From assembly GCF_022213955.1 (NCBI RefSeq), contig NZ_JAKNTW010000031.1:79123-143122 (forward strand): a stretch of DNA of 64,000 bases, in the 5' to 3' direction. This document shows positions 34,297 to 42,334 of the stretch, in pieces. This DNA is from Dolomitihabitans soli. GTDB lineage: Bacteria; Actinomycetota; Actinomycetes; Streptosporangiales; Streptosporangiaceae. Position 1 is the first letter of the stretch; each line of letters starts with the position of its first letter. The notes beneath the pieces were generated by a model. It did not search any database. It worked only from the letters and a program-made list of their open reading frames with translations, and had not been told where the DNA came from. The position numbers and the translations under genes were made by a program.

Positions 34297-35147
34297 CAGG
34301 AACCGCCCCGCAGGATCGAGCTCCCCGCGAACGTGGGACTCACCTCGGCGATCTCGGACAGGTCGAGCCGCCCCGACTGGCCGTAGAACTCTACCGGGTT
34401 GCGCCACATCACCCGGTCGACGTCGTCGGGACTGAAACCGGCGTCGAGCATCGCGTCCGCGGTGACCCGGGTCAGCAGCGGGTCGGAGACGCCCCAGTCT
34501 GCCGCGGAGTTGACCAGCATGCGGTCCAGACCGTGCTCGCGCAGGATCGCCACCATCCGCGGCGGCGACATCTTGGTCTCGGGATAGATGGAGAACCCCG
34601 CCCAGCAGCCGGATTCACGGACGAGCCCGACGGTCAGCTCGTTGAGATGGTCGATGAGGACCATGCCAGGCGGAATGCCGGATTCGGCGACCACGTCGAG
34701 GCTACGCCGGGTTCCGCGCGCCTTGTCCCTGTGCGGCGTGTGCACCAGCGCGGGCAGTCGGTGCTCCACGGCCAGCGCGAGCTGCGCGGCGAACGCGGTG
34801 TCCTCGTCGGCGGTCATCGAGTCGTAGCCGATCTCGCCGACCGCGACCACGCCGTCCTTGGCCAGGTAGCGGGGCAGCAGGCCGAGCACCGGACGGCAGC
34901 GGGGATCGCCCGCCTCCTTGGGGTTCAGCGCGATCGTCGCGTGGTGGCGGATGCCGTACTGGCTCGCCCGGAACGGCTCCCAGCCGATCAGCGCGTCGAA
35001 GTAGTCGGTGAACGAGCCGGGGTTGGTGCGCGGCTGACCCTGCCAGAAGGCCGGCTCCACGACCGCGCGCACTCCCGCGGCGGCCATCCGCCGGTAGTCG
35101 TCGGTCGTCCGCGAACTCATGTGGATGTGCGGGTCGAAGATACGCAT
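34296..35147 (-). CDS. eboB: TatD-like metal-dependent hydrolase, EboB type
   Basis: The 283-residue amidohydrolase-like TIM barrel has the metal ligands DPHIH at residue 5, Glu in VGEIGYDSM, His in VHTPHRD, His in LIDHLNE and Asp in NSAADWG. This is the TatD arrangement. In ebo clusters the TatD-like member is EboB. Its ATG shares a base with the eboA stop codon. It is the fifth gene of the operon, cytoplasmic, substrate unknown. Confidence 0.83.
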   Translation of the reverse strand: MRIFDPHIHMSSRTTDDYRRMAAAGVRAVVEPAFWQGQPRTNPGSFTDYFDALIGWEPFRASQYGIRHHATIALNPKEAGDPRCRPVLGLLPRYLAKDGVVAVGEIGYDSMTADEDTAFAAQLALAVEHRLPALVHTPHRDKARGTRRSLDVVAESGIPPGMVLIDHLNELTVGLVRESGCWAGFSIYPETKMSPPRMVAILREHGLDRMLVNSAADWGVSDPLLTRVTADAMLDAGFSPDDVDRVMWRNPVEFYGQSGRLDLSEIAEVSPTFAGSSILRGGS

Positions 35148-35791
35148 CAAACCTCCCGGGTGAGACTGCGCAGCAGGGTGATCGCGTCGTCCGGCATCGT
35201 GCGCCCGGCGGCGGCGCGTTCGTCGGCCAGGGCGCCGAGCATGGTCGCGAGCTCGGCGTCGGCCCGTTCCGCGAGATCGTGCACCAGCGCCAGCCGTACG
35301 CCCATGAACACGCACTTGAGCACGCCCTGCCGCCACGCGGGCTGATCGAGGTGCCGCGCGCACGGGCCGAGGGCGGCGGCGACGAGGCGCGTGTCGTTGG
35401 TCCGGATCGCGTCCAGGAGGAGGGGCACGGCGGCGGCCCCGATCCCCAGCATCGGCAGCGCCTTGAGCACGGCGCGCTTCTCCCCGGCGTCCCCGTGACC
35501 GTAGAGCTCCCCGGCCTCCTCGGCGCGGCGGCCGGGCGGGAGCGCCGCGAGCAGCAGGGCCCGCGCGGCCTCGTCGGCGTGCCACCCGGGGGCGTCCGCG
35601 AGCGGGGCCCTGCCCACCTGCCGGCCCGCCGCCGCGAAGTACCGGCCGACCGTCTCCGGCCGCTCGGCCACCCGCGCCCGCGCCTCCGCCAGCCACCCCG
35701 CGTCCGGTACGTCAGGCAACAGCTGAGCCTCCGTCTGATCCACTCCCGGCGATCCCGTCCCATCCGGTACGGCAGGCAGCCCGGCGTCCAT
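35147..35791 (-). CDS. eboA: EboA domain-containing protein
   Basis: The 214-residue helical protein has the EboA features RYFAAAGRQVGRAPL, KRAVLKALPMLGIG and a HEAT-like run DAIRTNDTRLVAAALGP, followed by FMGVRLALVHDLAERADAEL. EboA has no known activity, but it marks ebo clusters. The start shares a base with the upstream stop (TGATG). The first 25 residues are Pro/Gly-rich and probably disordered. Confidence 0.82.
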   Translation of the reverse strand: MDAGLPAVPDGTGSPGVDQTEAQLLPDVPDAGWLAEARARVAERPETVGRYFAAAGRQVGRAPLADAPGWHADEAARALLLAALPPGRRAEEAGELYGHGDAGEKRAVLKALPMLGIGAAAVPLLLDAIRTNDTRLVAAALGPCARHLDQPAWRQGVLKCVFMGVRLALVHDLAERADAELATMLGALADERAAAGRTMPDDAITLLRSLTREV

Positions 35792-36630
35792 CACACCTCC
35801 ATCGCGGCACGCAGAAAATCGATCGAGCGGGCGGCCACCTGAGGCGCCGCGTGCGAGTGGCGGGGCAGTTCGACCGAGACCAGCCCTCGATATCCGCAGT
35901 CGGCCAGGGCGCGCAGCACCGGCGGGAAGTCGATCTCGCCCTCGCCGAACTCCAGGTGTTCGTGCACACCCCGGCGCATGTCGTCGATCTGCACGTTGAC
36001 CAGATGTTCGGCGACGGCCCGCACAGAGCCGGGCACGGTGCCGGGCTCCAGGCAACGGCAGTGGCCCAGGTCCAGGGTGATGCCGAAGCCGGCCGGTCGC
36101 CCGAGCGCGTCGTACAGCCGGCGCCAGTCGGCGATCGACTCGACCAGCATCCCGGGCTCGGGCTCCAGCCCCAGCGGCGGTCCGGTTCGCCCGGCGGCGT
36201 CGACGAGGTGGGCGCACCCCTCGATGAGCCGGTCCCAGGCGGTCGCCTCGGCGACCGAGGCGGGCCGTACCCCCGCCCAGAAGGAGACCGCCTCGGCGCC
36301 CAGGTCGGCGCCGATCGCGATCGCCCTGCGCAGCAGGTCCAGCCGCCGCTCGCGGTCGTCGTGCAGCAGCGTCGGAGCGTGTTTGTGCCAGGGGTCGAGC
36401 AGGTAGCGCGCGCCCGTCTCGATGACGACGGCGAGCCCGAGGTCGCGCAGCCTGTCGGCGGCGGCGGCCACCCGGCGTGCGAGCCCGTCCGCGTAGGGAT
36501 CCAGGTGGTCGTGGTCGAGGGTGAGAGCGACCCCGTCGTAGCCGAGACCGGCGATGACCTCGAACGCCGCGGACAGCCGGTGGTCGGCGAACCCGTTGGT
36601 CCCGTAGCCGAAGCGGACGCCGCCGCTCAT
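35791..36630 (-). CDS. Sugar phosphate isomerase/epimerase (AP endonuclease 2-like TIM barrel)
   Basis: The 279-residue protein is a xylose-isomerase-like TIM barrel starting RFGYGTNGFADHRLSAAFEVI. It keeps metal-binding positions in LEPEPGML (Glu), TLDLGHCRC (Asp, His), VQIDDM (Asp) and VSVELPRHSH (Glu). Such proteins isomerise or epimerise sugars and cyclitols; 2-keto-inositol isomerase is a relevant relative given the inositol synthase homologue in the same operon. The ATG overlaps the ubiA-like stop by four bases. Confidence 0.83.
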   Translation of the reverse strand: MSGGVRFGYGTNGFADHRLSAAFEVIAGLGYDGVALTLDHDHLDPYADGLARRVAAAADRLRDLGLAVVIETGARYLLDPWHKHAPTLLHDDRERRLDLLRRAIAIGADLGAEAVSFWAGVRPASVAEATAWDRLIEGCAHLVDAAGRTGPPLGLEPEPGMLVESIADWRRLYDALGRPAGFGITLDLGHCRCLEPGTVPGSVRAVAEHLVNVQIDDMRRGVHEHLEFGEGEIDFPPVLRALADCGYRGLVSVELPRHSHAAPQVAARSIDFLRAAMEV

Positions 36631-37502
36631 GTCGGGGACACCTTCCGGGAGAGCGCCCGCGCCAGCGGGACGACCGCGGCGACGGCCAGCCCGGCACGCG
36701 CGTCGCCGGCCCTGGCGGTGAGCGCGCCCTGGAGCGCGGGCAGCGAGACGATGCCGGCGCCGACGGCGGCGCGGACCCGCTGCGCCGACGGGTCGGCGAC
36801 CGCGCGGGCCTGCTCCAGGCCGAACCGTGCCGCGTACCAGCCGGCCAGCGCGTTCTGGATCACCGCCTGCCGGCCGCCCGCCGGCGACGATGACAACGCG
36901 GTGAGCGCGGCCGTGCCCGCCATGGTCCACGCGGGCAGGCGGCGGCCCGTCCCCGACACCTCGCCGCGCGACAGCACGGTGAGCAGGTAGGTGTGCGCCC
37001 CCACCGTGAGCGCGGCGGGCAACGCGCGGACGGTGGCGTGCGGGCTCGGCACGGCGGGAGCCGGGCTCGCGCCCAGCAGCACGTCGAGGGTACGGCAGAG
37101 CGCCATCGCCAGCGGTCCCGCCCGGGTACCCTTCGCGGCCAGGTCGTACGCCCACACGGTGGCGGCGAGCGGGACGGCGACGGCGAGTGATCGCCGTCCG
37201 CCCACCAGTCCCGCGACGGCGATTCCGGCGGCCGTGAGTCCCGCGGCGAGTCCGAGCGCTCCGGCCGGCGTCACCCTTCCGGAGGGGATGGGCCGTTCGG
37301 GGCGTTCCACCGCGTCGAGGTGGCGGTCGGCCCAGTCGTTTGCGGCCATCCCCGCCGCGTAGAGGCAGACGGAGGAGCAGGCCAGGCCGAGAGTACGGCG
37401 GTCGAGCACCTGGCAGGCGGCGGCGCCGGCGATGACGTCACCCGGCACGGACAGGGCGGCGGGTGCTCGCACGATCTCCAGCAGGTCGCGTAACCCGGCC
37501 AT
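36627..37502 (-). CDS. eboC: UbiA-family prenyltransferase, EboC type
   Basis: The 291-residue integral membrane protein has about eight hydrophobic segments. The prenyl-diphosphate motif NDWADRHLDAVERPERPIPSG (NDxxDxxxD) is intact near residue 54. The second motif, which is usually Asp-rich, reads YDLAAKGTRAGP. UbiA enzymes attach an isoprenoid chain to an acceptor in the membrane. In ebo clusters EboC is predicted to make a prenylated carrier. The start shares a base with the stop of the inositol synthase homologue. Confidence 0.85.
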   Translation of the reverse strand: MAGLRDLLEIVRAPAALSVPGDVIAGAAACQVLDRRTLGLACSSVCLYAAGMAANDWADRHLDAVERPERPIPSGRVTPAGALGLAAGLTAAGIAVAGLVGGRRSLAVAVPLAATVWAYDLAAKGTRAGPLAMALCRTLDVLLGASPAPAVPSPHATVRALPAALTVGAHTYLLTVLSRGEVSGTGRRLPAWTMAGTAALTALSSSPAGGRQAVIQNALAGWYAARFGLEQARAVADPSAQRVRAAVGAGIVSLPALQGALTARAGDARAGLAVAAVVPLARALSRKVSPT

Positions 37503-38710
37503 CAGCCCGCTCCCTCGCCGTGATCCTCCTCGCCATGATCGGCGGGATCCTCGGCGGGTGCCGGGTGGGGAGAGGCTCCGGCGAGACGACCGGCGAAGTC
37601 GCACAGCAGCCGCCACTGGTCGGGAAGCGCGTGCGGGACGGGACCGATCGGGTCCTTGAAGAAGAAGGCCAGCTCCGTCAGCGGGCCCGAGTACCCGGCC
37701 CGGTGCGCCGCGGCCGTGAGCCTGGCCAGGTCGAGCACCAGGGGCGCGGCGAGGGCGGAGTCGCAGCCGTGCCAGGTGAACTCCATCCGCATCCGGGTGC
37801 CGAGGAATCCCTCGAAGGTGACGAGGTCCCAGGCCGTCTTGAACTCGCCGGCGGCCTCCAGATAGTCGATGCGGGTCGCGCCCTCGGGGACGTAGCCGAG
37901 CGTCTCGGCCAGCACCCGCTGCTTGCTGGCGGCCTTGGCGGCGTTCGGGCCCGGCTGGGCGAGGTTGGCGCCGTCGCCGCCGCCCAGCAGGTTGATCCCC
38001 GACCAGGAGCGCACGGCCAGGTTGCGGACCGCGAACATCGGGGCGAGCACCGACTTGACGAGCGTCTCACCGGTCTTGCCGTCGTGCCCGCCGTACGGCA
38101 GGCGGAGGTCGCGGGCGAGCCGGTCGAGTGCGGGCAGCCGGGCGCCCGTCGAAGGGGTGAAGTCCACGTAGGGGCAGCCGGCGCGGAAGGCGGCGTAGGC
38201 GGCGAGCGCGCTCGGCGGCAGGACGGCCGGTGCGCGGGGCAGTTCGGCGAGCAGCGCGTCCAGGTCGGCGTGCGCCGGATGCGGCTCGGGCGCGGGCTCC
38301 GTGGTCGAGACGTTGATCACGACGAGCCGCTCCAGGCGGTGCCGCCGCCGGAAGCCGTCGAGATCGGCGACCATCAGCGCGGCGGTCTCGGCTTGGTCCG
38401 CCCCGGCGGGGAGGGGACGCACGTCCTCCTCGATCGCGAGCAGATCGTCGCGCACGGCCCTGATCAGCCACGAGGGGACGACCCCGGCGCCGGCCAGGGC
38501 CTCGGCCCGCTTCGCGAGGGGCGTCGGCGAGATGTCGTGCCCGCCGAAGACGAGTTCGCCCAGGCCGGGCAGGACGTCGCCGTGTAGTCCGGGGAGTTCG
38601 GTGACGCATCCGATGGGTTCAGCGAGGCCGGCGCGGATCGCGAGGGTCCCCGTCATGGTGGTGACGGCGACGGATCCTCTCGCTCCGATCAGCCACACTC
38701 CTGTGCTCAT
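37502..38710 (-). CDS. Inositol-3-phosphate synthase family protein, first gene of the ebo-like operon
   Basis: The 402-residue protein has the Rossmann segment GVWLIGARGSVAVTTMTG at the N-terminus and the synthase core CPYVDFTPSTGARLP, GGHDGKTGETLVKSVLAPMF, SWSGINLLGGGDG and DYLEAAGEFKTAWD, then a C-terminal FEGFLGTRMRMEFTWHGCDS. These match myo-inositol-1-phosphate synthase, which converts glucose 6-phosphate with NAD to an inositol phosphate. The family core is complete. The ATG at 38710 follows GGAG. It heads seven translationally coupled genes, so it likely makes a cyclitol for that pathway, not bulk inositol; this is inference. Confidence 0.87.
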   Translation of the reverse strand: MSTGVWLIGARGSVAVTTMTGTLAIRAGLAEPIGCVTELPGLHGDVLPGLGELVFGGHDISPTPLAKRAEALAGAGVVPSWLIRAVRDDLLAIEEDVRPLPAGADQAETAALMVADLDGFRRRHRLERLVVINVSTTEPAPEPHPAHADLDALLAELPRAPAVLPPSALAAYAAFRAGCPYVDFTPSTGARLPALDRLARDLRLPYGGHDGKTGETLVKSVLAPMFAVRNLAVRSWSGINLLGGGDGANLAQPGPNAAKAASKQRVLAETLGYVPEGATRIDYLEAAGEFKTAWDLVTFEGFLGTRMRMEFTWHGCDSALAAPLVLDLARLTAAAHRAGYSGPLTELAFFFKDPIGPVPHALPDQWRLLCDFAGRLAGASPHPAPAEDPADHGEEDHGEGAG

Positions 38711-38938
38711 CTGGTCTCCTGTGGGGGCGCTCGGCTGAGGCAGAGGGTCAGAAGATTGAGAACGTCGATGAGAGCTGGACGGCGGCGCGAGCGTGGAAGG
38801 AGCCGCTGGGCAGCGCGACCGGCGACCGGCGATCGGCGACCGGCGCGGGTGCCCAGCGAACCCTTTGAGCGCTGCAGACCCGTCTCCGGCAATCCGTCCA
38901 AGTGGCCGCATGGCCGACAAATCGGGTCTGTTGAGCGC

Positions 38939-38968
38939 AGTTAACATTGGATGTCTTTAGTCCGTCAA
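38939..38968 (-). promoter_or_regulatory. Promoter of the ebo-like operon
   Basis: On the minus strand TTGACG (38968-38963) and TTAACT (38944-38939) are 18 bases apart, in an AT-rich island. The leader would be about 220 bases. Confidence 0.5.
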
Positions 38969-39356
38969 GGGCCAAAGTCGCGGTTGTGAACTACCGATCG
39001 CTTTCCGGGATCCTGTTGCACAGCAGCCCACAGCCCTGTCTTCGCGCTCGACCGTCCGGGGGCTCGTCGGCATAGGTCCGATGTTTCGAGGCATGCCAAC
39101 AGGCTCTCCTGGCGGCTCCACGCGAAACGCCGGCAAGTCCGAAGCCGGTGACTCTTTCGATTGGCGGTGTCACTCTTTCGACGACGGGGCGCGTAAGTCG
39201 GGTCCAGTCTCGCAGAAAGTTCCGCTGATGCGGCGGCACGCCCGCTTCTTCCACCAACGTGCCATGCGGTGCTCCGGCCCGTCCTCGCCCGCACATGGCC
39301 GGGTGCGCGACGCTCCTCGTCGCCCGGCCGTCGCGGCTCGGCTTTGGCCGAGGTCT

Positions 39357-39384
39357 TTGCACGGATACCCTCGCCGGGTATATT
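39357..39384 (+). promoter_or_regulatory. Promoter upstream of the serine hydrolase
   Basis: TTGCAC (39357-39362) and TATATT (39379-39384) are separated by 16 bases. Transcription would start near 39391, just before a GGGAGG ribosome binding site at 39398-39403. Confidence 0.6.
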
Positions 39385-39409
39385 CGGGCACACCCTAGGG
39401 AGGTATGTG

Positions 39410-39523
39410 ATGTTCGAGATTTCCGCCAGACGGTCCAGGAATCAGCACGGTGCCGTGGCCGACCGGCCCGGGTGCTCGTGCCGGAGGGGCCTGGCCGCGG
39501 TGGCAGAGGGGTGGACGTGGTGA
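39410..39523 (+). CDS. Possible 37-residue leader peptide
   Basis: An ATG 7 bases after GGGAGG, and about 19 bases after the predicted transcription start, opens 37 codons whose stop overlaps the GTG of the serine hydrolase (GTGA). The peptide is Arg-rich with Cys-Ser-Cys and matches nothing I know. It could serve translational coupling, or it could be accidental. Confidence 0.35.
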   Translation: MFEISARRSRNQHGAVADRPGCSCRRGLAAVAEGWTW

Positions 39524-40614
39524 AGGTCGCGGGATTCGTCGCGGACGGGTACGAAGCGGTGCGCCAGGTCTTTCAGCAACTGGTGGACGACGGCCGGGAG
39601 ACCGGGGCAGGTGTGTCGGTCTGGAGGGAAGGCCAGGAGGTCGTCCGGCTGAGCGGGGGATGGGCCGATGCCGGGCGGCGCGGCCCCTGGCGACCGGACA
39701 CCCTCGTCCAGCCGTACTCTCTGTCGAAGTCGTTCGTGACGCTCGCCGCCCTGGTGGCGGTACGTGACGGCGCGCTGGCTCTGGACGAGCCGATAGCCGG
39801 CCACTGGCCCGCGTACGGAGTGCGGGGCAAGGAGCGCACCACGTTGCGCCAGGTGCTCACCCACCGGGCGGGGCAGCCGCGTTTCCCGGCCGAAGCCGCG
39901 GGCCTGGATCTGCTGGACGACGCCGGGCTGCGTGAAAGCCTGGCGCGGGCGGCGCCGGAGTACGTTCCGGGGACATCGCTGGGGGAGCACGCGCTGACCT
40001 ACGGCCACCTGGTCGACGGCATTCTGCGCGCGGGCGCCGGCACCACGCTAGCGGAGGTCTACAACGAGACGGTGCGGCCCGCGCTGGATCTGGACGCCTG
40101 GTTCGCGGTGCCGGATCACGCCCTGGACCGCGTCGCCGACCTGGAGTACGCCGACCCGGACTGGCCACGTCGACTGCACGCGGCGCCGTGGCTCCAGATT
40201 CCCGCCGGCACGCTGGACGTCGAGCGGGCGAACTCCAGGGCTTGGCGGCAGGCGGTCTTCGGTGCGGTCAACCTGCACGCGACCGCGACCTCCATCGCAC
40301 AGTTCTTCTCCCAGCTGACCGACGAGGAGGGTCCCGTGCACGCGCTGCTGGGGCCGCGGCTGCACACCGAACTGCTCGCCTCCCAGGTCACGGACTTCGA
40401 CGAGGTCTTCGGCACCAGGATCACCTGGACACTGGGCTTCGTCCGCGACCGCGGCAAGATCGCCAAAGGCGGGATCGGCGGCTCGGCCGCCTGGTGGTCG
40501 CGGAGGCACCAGCACGCCTGCGCCTACCTGACGCGCCGACTGGACGATCACTCCCGCGCCGCCGAGATCGCCGCCGCACTGGGCGACGACCTGGCCGTGG
40601 TGGGCGAGGACTGA
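39520..40614 (+). CDS. Serine hydrolase, class C beta-lactamase-like (EstB type)
   Basis: The 364-residue protein has the SxxK motif in YSLSKSF near residue 68, and the Tyr motif in LTYGHLVDG. No signal peptide is present, so it is cytoplasmic. Relatives include esterases, D-aminopeptidases and penicillin-binding-like enzymes; beta-lactamase activity is unlikely. Among three in-frame GTG codons, 39520 overlaps the leader peptide stop and has GAGGGG upstream. Confidence 0.87.
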   Translation: MKVAGFVADGYEAVRQVFQQLVDDGRETGAGVSVWREGQEVVRLSGGWADAGRRGPWRPDTLVQPYSLSKSFVTLAALVAVRDGALALDEPIAGHWPAYGVRGKERTTLRQVLTHRAGQPRFPAEAAGLDLLDDAGLRESLARAAPEYVPGTSLGEHALTYGHLVDGILRAGAGTTLAEVYNETVRPALDLDAWFAVPDHALDRVADLEYADPDWPRRLHAAPWLQIPAGTLDVERANSRAWRQAVFGAVNLHATATSIAQFFSQLTDEEGPVHALLGPRLHTELLASQVTDFDEVFGTRITWTLGFVRDRGKIAKGGIGGSAAWWSRRHQHACAYLTRRLDDHSRAAEIAAALGDDLAVVGED

Positions 40615-40726
40615 GCGACCGGCCCGTGACCCCCGACGCGCGCTCCTTGAGTCGCGAACCAACCCGGGCCCCGCGACGCCCGGCTCATGGACGATGGGCC
40701 CGCACCGGCACCCGGCCAGGCCAGGG

Positions 40727-41563
40727 TCAGCCGCGCAGGAATTCCACGAGGGCGGGCGCGAGTTTCTTGGGAGCCATGACCACGGCGCCGTGGTTGAGGC
40801 CGGGCAGGGTACGGTGTTCGGCCTCGGGCAGGATGCCGGCCAGTGCCCGCGCGGCGTCGTGGAATCCGGCGGCGCTCTTGCCGCCGGTCAGCACCAGGGC
40901 CGGAGCCTTCGCGGCCGACCATTCGCCCGCCCGCAGCGGCCGGCCCTGCTGGGTCTCGCCCATCACCCTGGCGTCGTAGGGCAGGGTGTGCGCCAGCGAC
41001 TTGAGGTTCGACCACGCACCCGGCATCAGCCGCATCATGGCCACCATGAACGTGGGCATGCCCTGGGCCTCGGTCATGAAGTACTTGACCGCGTCGCCGC
41101 GCCGGTCGGCGGCCAGCAGCGCGTCGAGCCGCTGGGCGTAGTCCGCAGGCGGCCCGAAGCCGTCGTCACCGATCACGAACGGCGGCTCGTACAGGGCGAG
41201 CTTCTCGATGCCGAGCCCGGCCGCCGCGGCACGCAACGCCAGCACCGCCCCCGACGAACTGCCGAACACCGACGCCGAGCCCCCGACGTGGGCGATCAAC
41301 GCCGCGATGTCCTCGACCTCGCGCTCGGTCGTGTGCCCGGCGGTGTCCCCGCTGGCACCGCGCCCCCGCCGGTCATAATTGATCACCGTGAAGTGCTGGG
41401 CGAGCAGGCCGGCGAGCTTACGGGCGTCGGATCGGTCGGCCAGTGCCGAGGACACCAGAATGACCGCGGGCCCGGCGCCGAGCCGTTCGAACGCGATCTC
41501 GGTTCCGTCGCTGGAGATGACCGTCGAGTTCACTGCGGTGGTCTTTTCGCTGGTGGTGGACAT
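40727..41563 (-). CDS. Alpha/beta hydrolase
   Basis: The 278-residue hydrolase has a nucleophile elbow FGSSSG near residue 100 (GxSxG), NYDRRGRGASG before it, an Asp-free ALVLTGGKSAAGFHD and a late His in LPGLNHGAVV. It resembles fluoroacetate-dehalogenase/chloroperoxidase-like esterases from actinomycetes. The typical acid position after strand 7 is not obvious. An AT-rich stretch before the start suggests its own promoter. Confidence 0.86.
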   Translation of the reverse strand: MSTTSEKTTAVNSTVISSDGTEIAFERLGAGPAVILVSSALADRSDARKLAGLLAQHFTVINYDRRGRGASGDTAGHTTEREVEDIAALIAHVGGSASVFGSSSGAVLALRAAAAGLGIEKLALYEPPFVIGDDGFGPPADYAQRLDALLAADRRGDAVKYFMTEAQGMPTFMVAMMRLMPGAWSNLKSLAHTLPYDARVMGETQQGRPLRAGEWSAAKAPALVLTGGKSAAGFHDAARALAGILPEAEHRTLPGLNHGAVVMAPKKLAPALVEFLRG

Positions 41564-41578
41564 GATTGGTACTCCGCT

Positions 41579-41905
41579 TCAGGCTATTTTCGTGTTCCTG
41601 GCTATATGACGGCTCCTGGGCTGAGAAGGAATCGGTCCGGTTCGGCTCACCGTGACCAGGGTGCCGAGCCGGTGTCGAAGACCCGTCCGAATCGGGTCGA
41701 GCACCGGCGCGTCCGGCCGCTGAAGGGCGGGCATGATCCCGGCCGCGGCGAGTACGGCGGGAGCCGCGACGAGGAGCGCGGCCAGCAGAAGCGGAGCCCC
41801 GATGACGCCCGTCACGGCCGGGCCGGGCCCCGGGCCGGTGTGCCGGGAGTACGACCGGGCCAGGATGCCGTAGCCGGCCGCGCCGAAGAGGAAGAAACGC
41901 CACAT
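41579..41905 (-). CDS. Possible small membrane protein
   Basis: Of 108 residues, the first 70 contain two hydrophobic segments (3-15 and 30-60) and have strongly G/C-ending codons. The last 35 codons lose that bias and run into the likely promoter of the hydrolase, so the gene may be 3'-degraded or the real end may be shifted. No ribosome binding site is convincing and I recognise no family. Confidence 0.45.
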   Translation of the reverse strand: MWRFFLFGAAGYGILARSYSRHTGPGPGPAVTGVIGAPLLLAALLVAAPAVLAAAGIMPALQRPDAPVLDPIRTGLRHRLGTLVTVSRTGPIPSQPRSRHIARNTKIA

Positions 41906-41954
41906 CCGCGACGCCCATGACGGTGATCTGCGCCGACGGCGGGCTGCTGGGGAC

Positions 41955-41980
41955 GGCAGGTCCCGCGCGGGGGACCTGCC
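41955..41980 (-). terminator. Hairpin terminator for the small secreted protein gene
   Basis: GGCAGGTCCC and GGGACCTGCC are perfect 10-base arms with a 6-base loop, 12 bases beyond the stop of the minus-strand gene at 41993. Confidence 0.7.
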
Positions 41981-41992
41981 GCCTTCTTCCGG

Positions 41993-42334
41993 TTAGTTTT
42001 CGCAGGCGTAGAAGCCGCGCCGGTATCCCATGTCGTATCCGCGGGCCCATTCGTTGAATCCGCGGCGGCTACGGGACTGGCTGGTCTCCGTCAGGCAGTC
42101 CTTGTATCCGTCGCGGTATCCCTGGCGGAAGCCGGCCTTGCACTCCGTTCCGCAGGGCCTGGCCGCCGTGTGCTGCGAGGCGACGGCCGGCCGTGCGGCG
42201 TCGGCGGGGCTCGCGGCGTGCGCGACTCCGACCGGCGCGAGCAGGGCCGCGCCGAGCAGGATCGGAGCCAGCACCATCACCTTCCGCGCGCTTGACTTCG
42301 TCGCTGGGCGAGCGTCCTTCTTGCCGATGAACAT
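41993..42334 (-). CDS. Small secreted protein with GY-rich repeats, unknown function
   Basis: The 113-residue precursor has a signal peptide cleaved near AHA-ASPADA. The mature part has three cysteines and a GFRQGYRDGYKDC run echoed by GYDMGYRRGFYAC, so two similar Gly/aromatic/Arg segments may pair through a disulphide. I recognise no family. The ATG at 42334 follows GGGGAG; the longer open frame has no ribosome binding site. Confidence 0.75.
   Translation of the reverse strand: MFIGKKDARPATKSSARKVMVLAPILLGAALLAPVGVAHAASPADAARPAVASQHTAARPCGTECKAGFRQGYRDGYKDCLTETSQSRSRRGFNEWARGYDMGYRRGFYACEN

Larger units (their letters stand above)
38711..39409. other. Divergent intergenic region: ebo-like operon promoter and serine hydrolase promoter
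   Basis: About 220 bases of leader precede the operon start, including a heptamer-like run of CGACCGG/CGATCGG units near 38817-38841. Promoters lie at 38939-38968 (minus) and 39357-39384 (plus). The middle has no gene I can support but contains two direct repeats of ACTCTTTCGA at 39151-39160 and 39172-39181. Confidence 0.5.

Noticed and set aside
38711..39409. Searched for tRNA or small RNA genes in the large gap
   Set aside because: No cloverleaf elements such as a T-loop GTTCGA with matching stems were found.
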